From assembly GCF_964204645.1 (NCBI RefSeq), contig NC_134034.1:6879414-6943413 (forward strand): a DNA stretch of 64,000 nt, given 5' to 3'. Source of the DNA: Tubulanus polymorphus (taxonomy: Eukaryota; Nemertea; Palaeonemertea; Tubulaniformes; Tubulanidae). Below are positions 1 through 11,904 of this stretch, in pieces (positions within the stretch are counted from its first letter, which is position 1; every line of letters begins with the position of its first letter). The position numbers and the translations under genes were made by a program. Under the pieces are notes generated by a model. The model was not told where the DNA came from. It saw only the letters and a list, made by a program, of their open reading frames with translations, and made no database searches.

Positions 1-173
1 GTAGCAATTTGATGATGAGAAGAAAAATGAATGTTGGATTCATATCCAAAACAAAAATTGTATTTGAACTTGGTGTGCTCAATTATCATATAAAAGCGAT
101 CACCTTTATTTACATTTCCGACTGCACACGTGCAAATTAACCACGTGTCATGCTGACGTCACAGCATGTATAA
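1..173. other. Non-genic sequence before the L2 element
   Basis: No gene or clear repeat was seen. It includes a short imperfect inverted repeat around 147-167 (CATGCTG/CAGCATG) enclosing TGACGTCA, which looks like a CRE palindrome but has no promoter context. Confidence 0.4.
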
Positions 174-2948
174 CAACAGCGCGAGCCAGACATCATCGCC
201 CTCACCGAGATTATCCCCAAGAAATATGAAGCACCGTACCAAGAGTCAGAATTCAACATACCTAACTATCAGTTATTCTCTAACCTTAACGGCAACTTTG
301 ATCGCGGAGCCTGCCTCTTCATTCACAAAAGCCTAAACCCAACAGCTATTGACTCCGCTACAGAAAAGATAACAAACTCATGCCGCGAATCTGCTTGGGC
401 TGAGGTAAAAACAAAATTCGGCACCCTCACAATTGGATCAATATATCGTAGCCCATCAAAATCCGAAACGAATGATATCCAACTCAACAAGGCGCTGGTA
501 GATCTAGGATCTAATAACCATAAACTCCTGATTTGTGGTGATTTCAACCACCCAGAACTCAACTGGACTGACGAAACTTACTCCTGCAATGATGAAAGCC
601 CAGCTGCAAATTTCCTGCATGCTACTAGGGAAGGATCTCTCAACGTAACCGAACCAACTCACTTCCGCAGTAATCAACAACCTAACACTCTAGACCTTAT
701 ACTGACTGACTACATGACCAACGTTACTAACATAGAATCATCTGCACCTTTCGGCAAAAGCCACCACACCGTTCTAACCTTTGACATTGAATGTTCCATT
801 ACAGCCGCATCCGACACGAACAAACAAAGATGCGACCTAAACCGCGGTGACTACGATTCCCTCCGAGGCGAGTTACTGAGCCAAGACTGGAACAACTTAC
901 TTAGCGATGACTCAGTGAATAAATGCATGGAAATACTGCAATGCAAACTAGACATTGTAGTCAACACTAACGTCCCGAAAAGAAACCTCAACTTAAAGAG
1001 AAAAAACAAGCCTATATGGATGGATGAAAAAACGCTGCGGAAGAAAAAGCACCATGCCTTCAAGCGCTTTCAGCAAACTCAAGATGGATCTGACTACACG
1101 GCATATACCAGGGCCCGCAATCAAGCAAGATGGGCCACCCGCAGTGCAATTAAATCATTTGAACACAAAATCGCACGCGAAACGAGATCAAACCCAAAGG
1201 CTTTCTGGCGTTATGTCAACTCCAAGCTTAAGAATACAGCCATCATACCAGATCTTGAAACCGGACGTCCCAATGAGCGCACATGCTCCGACCGTGAGAA
1301 AGCTACCCTGCTTAACCAATACTTTGCGAGCGTCTTCACCACAGAGGACTTGGCTACCATCCATGATGAGGAACCCTAATACTCTGGGCCACCCTTAACA
1401 AACATCGAGATCACCCTAGAAATGGTTGTCAAAAAGCTAAAAGCTCTCAAACCCGACAAATCGCATGGCCTGGATAACATCTTTCCCCGAGTATTGGAAG
1501 AAGCAGCCGAAGAGATTGCACCAGCGCTGTTGATTATCTTCAAAAAATCTCTCAACACTCAAAAAATTCCAGATGCATGGAGAAATATGCTTGTCACTCC
1601 AATCCACAAGAAGGGACCAAAATACAATGCTGGAAACTATAGACCTATCAGCCTTACCTCCTCTGTATGTAAAGTTCTCGAAAGCATAGTCCGCGACCAA
1701 ATTATGTCTTACCTCTACAACAACAATTTACTATCAGATGACCAACATGGCTTTGTAGGAGGTAGATCCACTGTTACACAGCTAACCTAGACAATCGACG
1801 ACTGGCACGCAGTTCTTGATGACAAAAATCCCATTGATGCAATATTTTTAAATTTTAAGAAAGCATTTGACACCGTACCCCACCAGCGTTTGCTTGTCAA
1901 ACTTAGAAACTACGGCATTCAAGGCCATTTGAATAACTGGCTAGGTGACTTCCTCTACAATCGGCGGCAATGTGTTAAGATCAATGACGAAATTTCCGAG
2001 TGGGCGAACGTCACTAGCGGTATTCCTCAAGGAAGCGTTCTTGGCCCAATCCTTTTCGTAATATACATCAACGACCTCCCTAACTCGATCAAGAGCATTA
2101 TCAAGCTATACGCCGATGATACCAAAATCTACCGTACTGTAAACAGCGTCAACGACTGTAAAATACTGGATGATGATCTGAAAGAACTCTCCATGTGGGC
2201 CAAGAAATGGCAGATGTCCTTCCATCCTGACAAATGTAAACTCCTTCGCAGAGGCAAAAACCATCCAGACTATCTATACTCCATGATCGACAGTGAAGGT
2301 AAATCTCACCATCTCAAAACCTCAACCCAGGAAAAGGACCTTGGGGTTGTCATGGACCCATCACTGTCATTTGATACCCACATTCAACAAGTCACCACTA
2401 CAGCAACACGTATGTTGATTATAATTCGGAGAACCTTCACAGCCCTAGACAAAGACTCCTTTAAGATCCTCTACAAAAGCCTTGTTCGCCCGCACCTTGA
2501 ATACGCCGCTAGCATTTGGTCACCCTACCTCCGGAAACACATCGATAGCTTGGAACATGTACAACGCCGTGCAACAAAACTGGTCCCAGGTCTTCATGAC
2601 AAATCATACGAACAACGCCTCAAGGACCTTCAACTCCCATCCTTACATTACCGCCGAGCTCGCGGTGACATGATCCAGACTTATACATATCTGCATGGCC
2701 ATTACAAGACAGCTAGCGTCGAGAGACTCTTGCCACTGACCGCAAATCTAACCGACAGACATTCGAGGGGTCACCCACTTAAACTTATCAAACCAAGATG
2801 CAAGACAACCATCAGACAAAACAGTTTCACCCGGAGAGTTATTGAACCCTGGAATAGTCTCCCAAGTCAAGTGGTAATGAGTGACACAATGGACTCATTC
2901 AAGTCGAGTCTCGACAGGCACTGGAGGGACCGTCTCTACACCCTGTAA
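174..2948 (+). pseudogene. Endonuclease-reverse transcriptase of L2/CR1 element
   Basis: One frame runs from 174 to the terminal TAA at 2946-2948 (about 925 codons). It is interrupted only by in-frame TAA at 1377 and TAG at 1788. The N-terminal 200 residues are an AP-type endonuclease with the GDFN motif (about 537-548) and a GKSHH segment (about 753-767) at the place of the usual S-D-H motif. RT motifs follow: [31 protein letters not shown] and YADD (2109-2120). The first catalytic Asp of motif A is replaced by Asn (codon AAT at 1851), giving FLNFKKAFDTVPH. The C-terminal domain includes WNSLPSQVV. Two stops and the lost Asp make this copy inactive. Confidence 0.88.
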
Positions 2949-3030
2949 ACCGCGCACCCTAACAAAGTAGTCTTAATCGGTTTAAAGGCAAAAGCCTACG
3001 CAACCGTATTTGATGATGATGATGATGAAC
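174..3030 (+). mobile_element. L2/CR1-clade non-LTR retrotransposon, 5'-truncated
   Basis: The element is a single-frame endonuclease plus reverse-transcriptase polyprotein followed by a short 3' UTR that ends in a GAT microsatellite (3012-3027). No ORF1 is present and homology begins inside the endonuclease, the usual outcome of incomplete target-primed reverse transcription. The coding part is C-rich and codon-biased compared with the AT-rich flanks, which suggests it arrived fairly recently. The 3' UTR contains a small hairpin (GGCAAAAGCC). The target-site duplication was not resolved. Confidence 0.88.
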
Positions 3031-3744
3031 ATAGAACCAGCATGGCGTCTACAGTGAAGACATGAACACCACTCCATCAGATTATTCATCTAATAGTTCA
3101 ACAACTCTGATGTATCAGATAGGCTATCATGTCTTCAATCTCTGGAGATTCAGAAAATGAAAAAGTCATTGGCCGTATCTACATGAACCTGTCGTAGAAA
3201 TTGAATTTTATTTTGAATTTTATCACTCTTTTATGCAAAATAAGTCGTCTAATTGTACAAGTGAAACTTGATTTGAGCGTTACCAAGACACAATACCAAG
3301 AATCTTGCTGTAATCTTTAAAATGGCCGTTTGCCTTATTCCTGATTTAGGGAGCCCTATTTAGGGGCGTCTAGTAAGGGGTTTGCGGAGGAAAAATGTCT
3401 GGTGCTTGGTGGACATATTCAGAGGACCCATCTGTGAGATGAGTTTCAGCTGCTATCTCCATGGATTGTATTTATTCAGGATCTGAGGGACACTAGTGGG
3501 CGTCTGGCAAGGGGTTAGCAGAGGAAAAAACGTCTGGCATTATTGCAGGGTTCTATAGTGACCTTTGCCCTAGTGAATGCAACTATGAGTGATCAGTACC
3601 TAAAAAATGGAAATTTCTTTATTCAGTTTCGACTCAAATTGTGGCAGCCCCCATGGGCTAATGCAGGGGTCATGACCTGCCAGACTCACATGATATCTTA
3701 CTTCTGTTATAGCCATGGTCTCGCCCTTGGTACGTAGTTCAGCT
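3031..3744. other. Intronic or upstream sequence with a two-copy duplication
   Basis: No gene is seen. Two similar blocks of about 40 bp begin near 3362 and 3498. Both contain GGCGTCT, an AAGGGGTT segment, then GAGGAAAAA and GTCTGG, so they are a diverged direct duplication about 135 bp apart. Part of the right half may still be decayed gypsy sequence. Confidence 0.35.
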
Positions 3745-3835
3745 GAGTTCACGTCTCTGGGCTCCCGGACTTATATTCCCCTCTTGGAGCAGCACAGCTC
3801 TAAGACCAACATTAGAACTATCGCACTCAATCGAC
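3745..3835 (-). pseudogene. Ty3/gypsy RNase H fragment
   Basis: A minus-strand stretch reads CDSSNVGLRAVLLQEG, resembling the RNase H start of gypsy pol (usually A-S..G.GAVLLQ). It joins directly to the gag remnant, so the protease, RT and connection regions are missing through an internal deletion. It is short and degenerate. Confidence 0.5.
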
Positions 3836-4540
3836 ACCGGTTTCTTTGACACGCGAGCTATATACTAGTTCGAGGGCCTTATCCAGGGTAAGGTTGCACT
3901 CACAAAAGCTTTTTCTGAATATTTTTGCTTGTTAACCCAATCACGAACCAGTCTCTGATCACTTCGTCTGTAGTATTGCCATAGGCCTATTTGCAGGATG
4001 TTGCTAACTTACGTAGTTTACCTATGTAGACGTCCATAGTATCTGATCCTTGAAAGTAACTTCCGAAGAGATACCGTTTATAAATAACGTTCCACATTGG
4101 CTTGTAGTAATCTTCTAATTACAGTAAAATTTGCAACAGATCTTTTTTTGGTTCCACTGACAAGTCTAAATTCTTCAGAATCAAGGCAGTGTCTCTTCCA
4201 ACTACTGAATACTGGGTGGCTGCCTGTAAATCTGCTGCCTTCTTGTTAATACCAGTCACTATTACATAATTCTCATACGATTCTCTGAAGAATGGCTGAC
4301 GTCACCCTTTATATCCATCGGGGCTGGTACTTGGATTCTGCTTGTTGCTAGGGCAATTTTTTCAATAAATCGAATTCATTTCAACCTTTGTGCCTCCATA
4401 CAACTACTTCCGGTCATACCTTCCTTTCTCTTCGACGGTTTCTTCTGGCAGAGCTGTTCCTACCAGTGTGTAACAGGCACTTAACTGATACCCTGGACCT
4501 TCTCCGACATCCTTGACAGCTAAAACAGACCAAATTTAAC
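3836..4540 (-). pseudogene. Ty3/gypsy gag fragment
   Basis: Minus-strand translation gives a decayed gag (retrotrans_gag type). Recognisable pieces are INKKAADLQAAT, a LILKNLDL helix, YYKPMWNVIYKRYLFGS, a DVYIGKLRKLATSC segment and IRDWFVIGL, then LTLDKALELV. These match, in order, the capsid-like domain of invertebrate gypsy gag proteins. Several stops and frame changes break it. There is no intact zinc knuckle. Confidence 0.65.
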
Positions 4541-4551
4541 TTCTGACACCA
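4540..4551 (-). other. Primer-binding site of gypsy remnant
   Basis: TGGTGTCAGAA on the minus strand lies immediately after the LTR end CAACAACA. It starts with TGG as expected for pairing with a tRNA 3' CCA end. The tRNA was not identified. Confidence 0.55.
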
Positions 4552-4768
4552 TGTTGTTGGGTCTGAGCCACAGGGAAATAGTTACAGCTACAGAACAACA
4601 ACTTTATTTTCACTCATGCGCCACAGGCACTCATTTCCCTAGCAATTGCCAACTACTAATAGTAATGGACTTAGTGTCCGTGCGTCAATAGTAGCTATGT
4701 GATATGCTCACTTTATAAGTCTGATGATAAGCTCTACATGTTTATTCACAATTAGATATTTTTTTCAG

Positions 4769-4979
4769 ATAATTCAATTGACTGGGTTAATGGAGGTCTA
4801 CACTGTCGAAAATATAAGCCAGTTGATTATGAGAAACTGAAGAAAAATGCTGCTGAAAAAAAGTTAGCTGCTTCAAAATCTTACTTAAAGGTGAAAAAAA
4901 TTTCGCAATTTTCAAGAGAGAGTAAAGAACAATCATTTATCAAACAGCACAAACTTTTATGGCAGAAGGAATTCATCCG
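4769..4979 (+). CDS. CCDC148: CCDC148-like exon A (conserved N-terminal block)
   Basis: The exon follows a pyrimidine-rich acceptor (TTTTTTTCAG) and ends at CCG before a GTAAGA donor. Two bases complete a codon, then 69 codons follow, and it ends in phase 2. The peptide carries the CCDC148 N-terminal signature KYKPVDYEKLKK, then a lysine-rich helical stretch and SFIKQHKLLWQKEF, which parallels IKQHKQVWWQEY in the vertebrate protein. It is predicted helical and charged. No upstream exon could be recognised in 1-4768, so the start codon is not located. Confidence 0.8.
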
Positions 4980-5051
4980 GTAAGAATCATCCCATCTCCC
5001 TGGATTTTGAACCTTGATAAAATTCTGTTAAATACTCTGCCTTTCTAACAG

Positions 5052-5213
5052 GTTGAGGAATTTGCGAGATCGTTACCAAGCAGATTGCAATAACTTTCTC
5101 CTGGATTGCAGTGGAGGGGAAATACTGTATGAGCTTCAGACACATCAGACTTTGCTTGAATCAAACCTGATTGATTTTCAAAGAGCCTCTGTGAAACAAA
5201 TCCAAAGTTTAAG
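5052..5213 (+). CDS. CCDC148: CCDC148-like exon B
   Basis: A short 72-bp intron separates this exon from exon A. The acceptor is TTTCTAACAG and the donor is AAG before GTATAT. It begins with one base that completes an Arg codon and ends in phase 2. The peptide begins LRNLRDRYQADCNNF and ends KQIQSL, matching the conserved helical block that follows the QKEF motif in CCDC148. The normal-sized intron here contrasts with the 17.8-kb intron that follows. Confidence 0.8.
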
Positions 5214-6345
5214 GTATATTTTGGTAGTATAATTGGATCTGATAATTCTATTAGCATTTTGGGTGTTTCTGTATTCACTTTTTAGTTCCGCTGATGTTCG
5301 GTCACAGTGCATGTTGGGGGATGAACTTTGTCATCCCTCTGTCTTCAACTTCGATCTCTGTCTCTAATAGTTAGGGATATCTATACAAAACTTATTACAT
5401 TTCTTCAGCTTGGTCATGGGTCTAGGTTACAGTTAAGTTAGATTAGTTAAGTTTAGTTAGGTTACCAGAAACTGTATTTTTCATTTCCGGATGCTATTTC
5501 AAAGGTGGGGTATGTGTCATGTAAATCCACTACCCTCATTAACCTGTTGCGCAGTTAATCTTTCAGCAAAGGCAAGGACTCTAACATATTCATCGTACTT
5601 CAATTTTAAATCTTTATTGTGTAGAAGCCTTTGCTTCAGGTATAGCAACCTTCATGTTCCGCCGAAATACGGTTTTATGTATATTAAAACAGATTTTAAT
5701 TTCGAAATGAAACTAGCGGTTCAGGGACACCATGCCCACTTGGGAAGTTGTCTCAAATGCTTGCGACAGGCTGGTTGCCCATGTACTCTTATGTGTGCAC
5801 TTGCGGCTCCTGTCGTAGGTTCGGACTTCCTATCAACTCGATGAAAAATGGTCGAAAGGCGTCCAAGGCGGCAGGAAAACACGCCCCTAAGTAATCCTCT
5901 GAAGAAGAACCAATAAATAAATTATCAATAGTCTTTCTAAAGATATAATTTATTTTATTACAATTGATCTCTCAAACATGGCGGTCACTGATTATCTCAC
6001 ATATAAATATTAAAAACCATTTTATAAGTTATCACACTGACTAACAATACAAAGCACCAATTCAATTATTACCTAACATTTCACACAGACTAGAGGTAGC
6101 CATATTGAATTTGCCAATACAAGAATTGAATTATTCAACTTTAAAAGTCTCCACAAAATTAGAAAAGAGATAAATTTACTAAATAATGACATGGAAAATT
6201 TATAATAATAATAATAAATATAGTTGCATAGCAGCGATAACGGGTTTCTGCCTCACTGGTTCATATATCGCACTTGGAAGCGTCATCGAAATAATTCTGC
6301 AGTTCATAACATATGACTTATTTCCAAGAAGCTCAACCTGTGTCA
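5214..6345. other. Start of intron 2, no gene
   Basis: AT-rich intron sequence. At about 5721-5755 there is an inverted piece of the repeat whose + form ends CCCAAGTGGGC...GGTGTCCCTGG (main copies at 18215-18305 and 55242-57178). At 6224-6270 there is a copy of the dispersed GCAGCGATAACGGG repeat. An open frame at 5491-5844 lies over this repeat and is not considered a gene. Confidence 0.45.
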
Positions 6346-6496
6346 ACAATATGCTGGATATTGTATTGTATTGTATATTTATTTTATTATTGTGACATAC
6401 GTCTTCTTTACCAACACGTAATATATACATTTCAACACTACCCAGTCCTCAACGGCCTTATAAGTCACCATTAATTAGATTTATTTATAAATATAT

Positions 6497-9400
6497 TCAA
6501 GTGGCACTGAAAGTACATGAACTCCTTTTACTCCAACATTGTTCAATAAAGGTTGCTAGAGTTATTTGATAGTTAGCCATTAATATTTGAAACTGTTGTT
6601 GTTTTGTTAGTTCTTGGAAGTCATGCACCTCCTGTGACATATCTACAAAAAGTTTATACCGTTCTTGTTCGTATTTCTTACATGACATAATAAAGTTAAA
6701 TTCATCTTCAACGCATGCTTCAGGTCTACAAAAGTTACATACGCGTTCCTCAACCCTTTTACCCCTAAACCGACCCAATTCTATTTCCAAACCCAGGACA
6801 CCACACCTTAGCTGTGCTAATATGCTTCTCTTCTTTCTTGACATAAAATTCAAAATATAACTTTCAGCCCCGAAAGTATTCTTAAATGTAATATACATGC
6901 GTAATTTTGGTTTATTACTAACTTCAGAAATCCACTGCTCACTAATTGATAATTCAATACACCTTTGTGCTTCTATCATATCAACTCGTTGTAAATTATC
7001 TATAAAATTAGTATTTAAACCGAGGCTTCGACATAAGTTACCAAAATCTCGGAACCAACCAATATTCAAATCACGTAATTGGAGAAATATACGTTTAGTG
7101 AGTCTATCATCCGCCATAGCGATAAGTCTATTCCAAAGATGAAAAATTTCAAAGTAACGATTATACTTAGCTGGATACCATCCAAAGTCACCCTGCATTG
7201 CCGCAATGGGGGTTAATGACCCCACACCGAGAAAAAATCTAATGGCTCTAGTTTGCACCCTTTCTATCAGTTTATTATTCTTAAAACCCCACACACCGGC
7301 TTCGTAACTAAGTATAGGGTCCACAAATGATTCATATAGTTTAGTGAACGTTTTATAAGCGATATCATACTATGATTTTAACTTATACATAAATTTCCCT
7401 AAAGCTCTGCCTCCAGAATTAGACTGGACAGTTGTATGATCATTGAAGTTTAATGTACTGTCTAGCCAAACGCCGAGATGTTTATAAGAATTTACTTTTG
7501 TAATTGATTCATTTCGCTTCTTAAATTCAAATAGCGTTTGCAATTTATTTTTTGCTCTAAACTGAACCACTGCTGTTTTCTCTAGATTGATTGCTAATGC
7601 CCATTTTCTGCACCAACGTTCAAAAATATCAATCAGATTTTGTAATTTTTCTTTACTGTCAGCAATTAATACTATGTCATCTGCGTAGGCTAGGCAATTT
7701 ACAGAAAATGCATTTTCACTTGTTGCATTCAACTCTATAATAACATCATTTAAGAATATGTTACACAGGGTCAGAGAAGCTTGGTCGCCCTGTTTTACAC
7801 CGTTTGAATAGTTAAACCATTCACTGTAGTGGGTGTTATTTAACCTAATACATGATACCGTATTTGAATAGAGGCTTTTGATAGCTTTGTATATTTTACC
7901 TCGCAGCCCAATACGTGCCAGTTTAAGTAGTAGTAAGTCACGATCGATAAAATCAAAACATTTTTGCAGGTCAATGAAACAACAAAAAGTATCTTTCTTA
8001 TTTTGCCTATTTATCTCAATCATACTAGTTAAAGAAAATATATGGTCAGTACAGGACCACTTTGGTCGAAAACCATTTTGTGAATCGGAAATAATATCCA
8101 AACGTTCACAGTAATTTTTAATCCTAAAATCTTATTTAAAATTGACGTATAGACTTTACTGACACACGATGCTAGAGCAATACCACGATAGTTCAATGGT
8201 AGAAAAAGATCTTTGTCTCCTCCTTTGGGTATCGGTGAAATGATACCTTTGCACCAATCACTGGGGACTTTTTGAGTTTCAAAACAGTAATTCATTAATT
8301 TCAACATAACAGTCTCAATGCTTTTATGATTAAAAATTTCATTTGGTATTCCATCAACTCCTGTGGCTTTGCCACTTTTCAACACTCTACACACATTGAT
8401 ATATTCTGTCAGCGTTATTACATCATTTTCCAATAATTCAGAGCATTCGGTCATTTCGTTTTCAGTATCTAGCTTCTCTTTAATTAATTCATCATAAGCG
8501 TGTTCATCTACCGTATTTTCCGGCCAATAAGCCGACTCGGCCAATAAGCCGAGGGCAGTTTTTTAGCCTAAAATACATGGATTTCATAAAACTTTGCCCA
8601 ATAAGCTGAGGCCCTTCATCAGAGATTTTAATTCACTGATTTGTCAATTAGTTCGTCTTAATTGACGATACAAGAGGCTGACAGTAGCGCCCGCCTATGT
8701 GTGAGAGTGCTGTGTATACTATCCATCGCCGAGTGACTGTGCTATATATAGACTCGCTCAGCTGATTACTATACATACAGCCATACACGCAGTACGCGGC
8801 TCACTGCTGATTTGCATATATACTAATGTATGAACTGACACGTGGTAGTACGATGAACTCGCGCGTTATATAAATGTATACCATTGCCGCTGTGCGGTGA
8901 TGGAACAATCAAAGTAAAAATAAAATAGTTCAAAATACATTATAATTGGTAGTAAATAATGACCTCAAATAAATATCGACCACTTTTCTTGATTTTGACG
9001 ATCATTGAGAGCATTAGAGTGGCATAGATCAGGAAGTGATTTTTTATGTCAGATCGTATCCGCCCAATAAGCCGATCACAATATTTTGGGTAAAAATCTG
9101 AGGCTAGAAAATCGGCTTATTGGCCGGAAAATACGGTATTTCTACCCCTGACTTTTTATACAACGATTCAAAATCATCTTTCCACCTATCTAAAACATAT
9201 TTTGTATCATAAACCATTTCTCCATCCATATTTTTAATACCTATTGGTGTTTTTTTAACAGTGGAAGAACGTGGACCCAATCCATTGACTTCTTCCCAGA
9301 ATTTCCTTGGGTTGTGTACAAATAACTTCAAGATCCAAAATTTGCTGTCTTTTAGCCTATATCGTCTTTCTTTAACCCAGAGCAACTTATCAAATTTACA

Positions 9401-10661
9401 ACGTGCAAATTTAAAATCAAATCTAAGAGTTTGTCTTTGCTGGTGCGAACCTCTAAACCTATTGAACTTTTTTTTCGAAGTAAACCATATTTGACCAGGC
9501 GGTATTCAACTCTTCATCCCAATATGGTTTTCTATTTTTGATAGACTTCTTAGAAAATTTTGAGAGATCTCTAGACTGGAGAAAGGCATCCATTTCTCTG
9601 GTTATAACCTTACATAAATTGTTATATATTACATCTATATCATTTTGTTCATTTTCCGCTTGTTCAATATTATTACAAATTATCTCTAATGCATTGACAA
9701 ATATTTCATTTGACATGAATTCTGCTGGCACCTGATTAAAATAATAACGTTTACGTAAATGTGCATTTCCCGACCTCATATCATTGTTTTGATGTTGATC
9801 ATTTTTACACTCATTCAGATTTGATAAAACCAATGTTAATTTTAACATCGCGTGGTCAGGCGCTTTACTTCTACTTGATATGAGAGTCTCTGCATGCGCA
9901 TCTTTCACAAGATCTAATGGGAGTTTCACAGAAAAGTCAGAAACTTTTTCGAACTGATCATAGGGCAAGGCGACATAATCAACGACTGATCTCCCTTTTC
10001 CCGAAATGCTTGTAAAATTGTTCGAATGTTCTTTGAAACGACCGTTCAGTACACACAATTGAGCGTCATTTAATAGTTCAACGAAAGAGTTACCATGTGC
10101 GTTTGATTGTTTATCTACAACTGTACGGACCGGTACTGATACATCCGGACAACTAATATCGTTCTGTTCACCTATTCTCGCATTGAAATCTCCACACAGA
10201 AGAATGACATCGCTTCCCGAGTTCAAATAGATAGTTGATAGAATATTACTTAAAAATTGAGTGGAGTTGCGACCCCATGGTGAACCTTCGGGAGGTAGGT
10301 ACGCGTTTATTAACACAATATCAAATTTTGTAATTTTATCCTCTAGATGAATAATAAGTAAACCATCAACAGATTTTTCGATTGACTTTACATTGAAAAC
10401 ACTTAACAGATCATTTCGTATGAGAATACCAATTCCACCATGGTTTATCGCTGCGTTATTACGTTTCAACAGTCTACTGTGAGGTATCCACATATAGTAT
10501 TCAATGTCTATGCTGTCTGTTTCATTGTTATTTAAATGTGTCTCCTGCAGACACACAATATCAGGATCCTGGTTTTTTATGATAGCCTTTCTCAGATCAC
10601 TGTTAAAAGTTGTCCACCCATTAACATTCCACGAACAAATGGTTAAAGACTGGGCACTGTC
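6497..10661 (-). pseudogene. ORF2 endonuclease-reverse transcriptase of the minus-strand element
   Basis: ORF2 follows ORF1 in the same frame directly after the TAG at 10662. Its endonuclease shows CSWNVNGW, CLQETH, LLCGDFNAR and a C-terminal APDHAM site. RT motifs include VDGIPNEIF, PLNYRGIALAS, QNGFRPKWSC, FIDLQKCFDFIDRD (motif A Asp kept), NGVKQGDQ and LAYADDIVLI. The C-terminal domain has CNFCRPEACVEDEF. Breaks are an extra A in an A8 run near 9466-9473, the MITE at 8511-9136, a one-base shift near 8105-8125, and TAG at 7370-7372. The endonuclease core precedes the first ATG of this frame. Confidence 0.8.
8511..9136. mobile_element. TA-target MITE (CCGTATTTTCCGGC family) inside ORF2
   Basis: A 626-bp element has terminal inverted repeats of about 25 bp starting CCGTATTTTCCGGCCAATAA and is flanked by TA on both sides (8509-8510, 9137-9138). 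Removing it with one TA copy restores the ORF2 frame exactly. No transposase is encoded. The TIR sequence and TA duplication suggest a Tc1/mariner-superfamily non-autonomous element. A truncated inverted copy lies at 15430-15711, and a related family member at 34164-34722. Confidence 0.85.
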
Positions 10662-11570
10662 CTAGTTATTATTATCACTGGCTGGGGCTGGGGTGGGTGC
10701 AGAAGCAGGGGCGTTTGGTGGTCTGCGACTGCCCCTTTCCACAATACGTCCATTTGCAGTGACCGCAAACTTGTTTAATAAATTATTTGCTCGCAACAAC
10801 GTTAGACTGTTCACCTGATTGAGTCTCTCTGCATGGCTTTGTGAGGAGCGAATATAAACATTATCGAAACGTTCAATTTCTTTAAGTTTGTACTTCTTCC
10901 TTAGTACATCTACTTTAATCGCCTTATCACCAAAATCGATTTTCATAATTGGTGTGCGGCCTTCAATTAATTTAGTCCTCATTACGTTTTTGGCCTCCTA
11001 GTTTAATTCTAAACCACTAATCAAATCCTTGGCTTTTTCAAGTAGGTTTTCGGTAGATTCGTACTTTATTCCAGAAACAACGATGGTATTTTCTGGTAGG
11101 AAAGGCTCACACAGTCTGGCGTCCATTTCATTCTTCTCCTCTTCAAGGGAAGATAGCCTTCCTTCAACCAGCTCAATTCGACACTTCATATCGTCTTCGA
11201 AACTATTCAATCGTGTCTCGAAATTCTCTAACGAGTTACTCAGTTTGGCTATCTCGATCTGGAAGTCATCTCTAGTCGATTTCGATTCACTTTTGACGCT
11301 CTTCTCCAGTGTGTTGAGTCGTTCCTGCACGGAGGCTTTGAATGATCTTTGTTCTTTAATCGACGTATCAACTTTTGTATTTAAACACTGAATTGCGTCT
11401 AGGATCTTTATTACGGAGTCTGAACTGTCTTCAGAAACATCATTCAGTTGTTCTGCGATGTTATTGTTTTTTGGTGTCTTTTTGGGAGGTCTTTTGGGAC
11501 TTTTGATTCCATCCTCATCACTTGTTGATGAGTGTTTCCTCGATTTTTTTGACGAACTGGTATTTGACAT
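10662..11570 (-). pseudogene. ORF1 protein of the minus-strand non-LTR element
   Basis: ORF1 starts at ATG 11568-11570 and reads in one frame to TAG at 10662-10664 (about 302 codons), interrupted by an in-frame TAG at 10998-11000. The N-terminus is Ser/Lys-rich (MSNTSSSKKSRK). Residues about 50-150 form a charged coiled coil. After the internal stop comes an RRM/CTD-like part (NTIVVSGIKYES, then FDNVYIRSSQSHAERL) typical of L1/Tx1-like ORF1 proteins that bind element RNA. The C-terminus is Pro/Ala-rich and ends SDNNN just before the TAG. Confidence 0.78.
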
Positions 11571-11904
11571 ATCGGCAATACGGGGATTAACATCAACACC
11601 ATATACAGTCTATAGATTAACGACTATACAGTTCAACTTCGGCGTTCGTATTCTACAACCATTCATGCGTGACGAATCTACGCGTATGTATGTACTTTAT
11701 ATGAGAATATTTTGAAGTCAACGATAATATACACAAAGTTTGTAAATCAGTTACAGTAGAGCATCGATCGAAAAAAAACAATCTGTACCTCGTCCAGAAT
11801 ATTTTCGCTGTTACAACAACTAAGTTCAGTCTATTGACGGTTCCTCGATCATGTATAGAAACAAACTTTTCCACGGAGCAGTGACAGAACACTGCTGACC
11901 TTTA

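Larger units (their letters stand above)
3745..4690 (-). mobile_element. Ty3/gypsy retrotransposon remnant
   Basis: Reading the minus strand, the order is LTR end, primer-binding site, gag and then a short RNase H piece, so most of pol has been deleted. The LTR portion (about 4552-4690) ends in CCCAACAACA. The PBS follows directly as TGGTGTCAGAA. The right LTR boundary is uncertain because host exon A starts at 4769. This insertion therefore lies within about 80 bp of an exon. Confidence 0.7.

Noticed and set aside
147-167. CRE-like TGACGTCA palindrome as a promoter element
   Set aside because: No transcription start, TATA or CpG context nearby; chance occurrence is likely.
714-1398. Separate small gene in the +1 frame of the first L2 element
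   Set aside because: It is a shadow frame; the motif-bearing frame is continuous from 174 to 2948 apart from two stops.
5491-5844. 117-codon open frame
   Set aside because: It lies over an inverted copy of a dispersed repeat and has no recognisable family.
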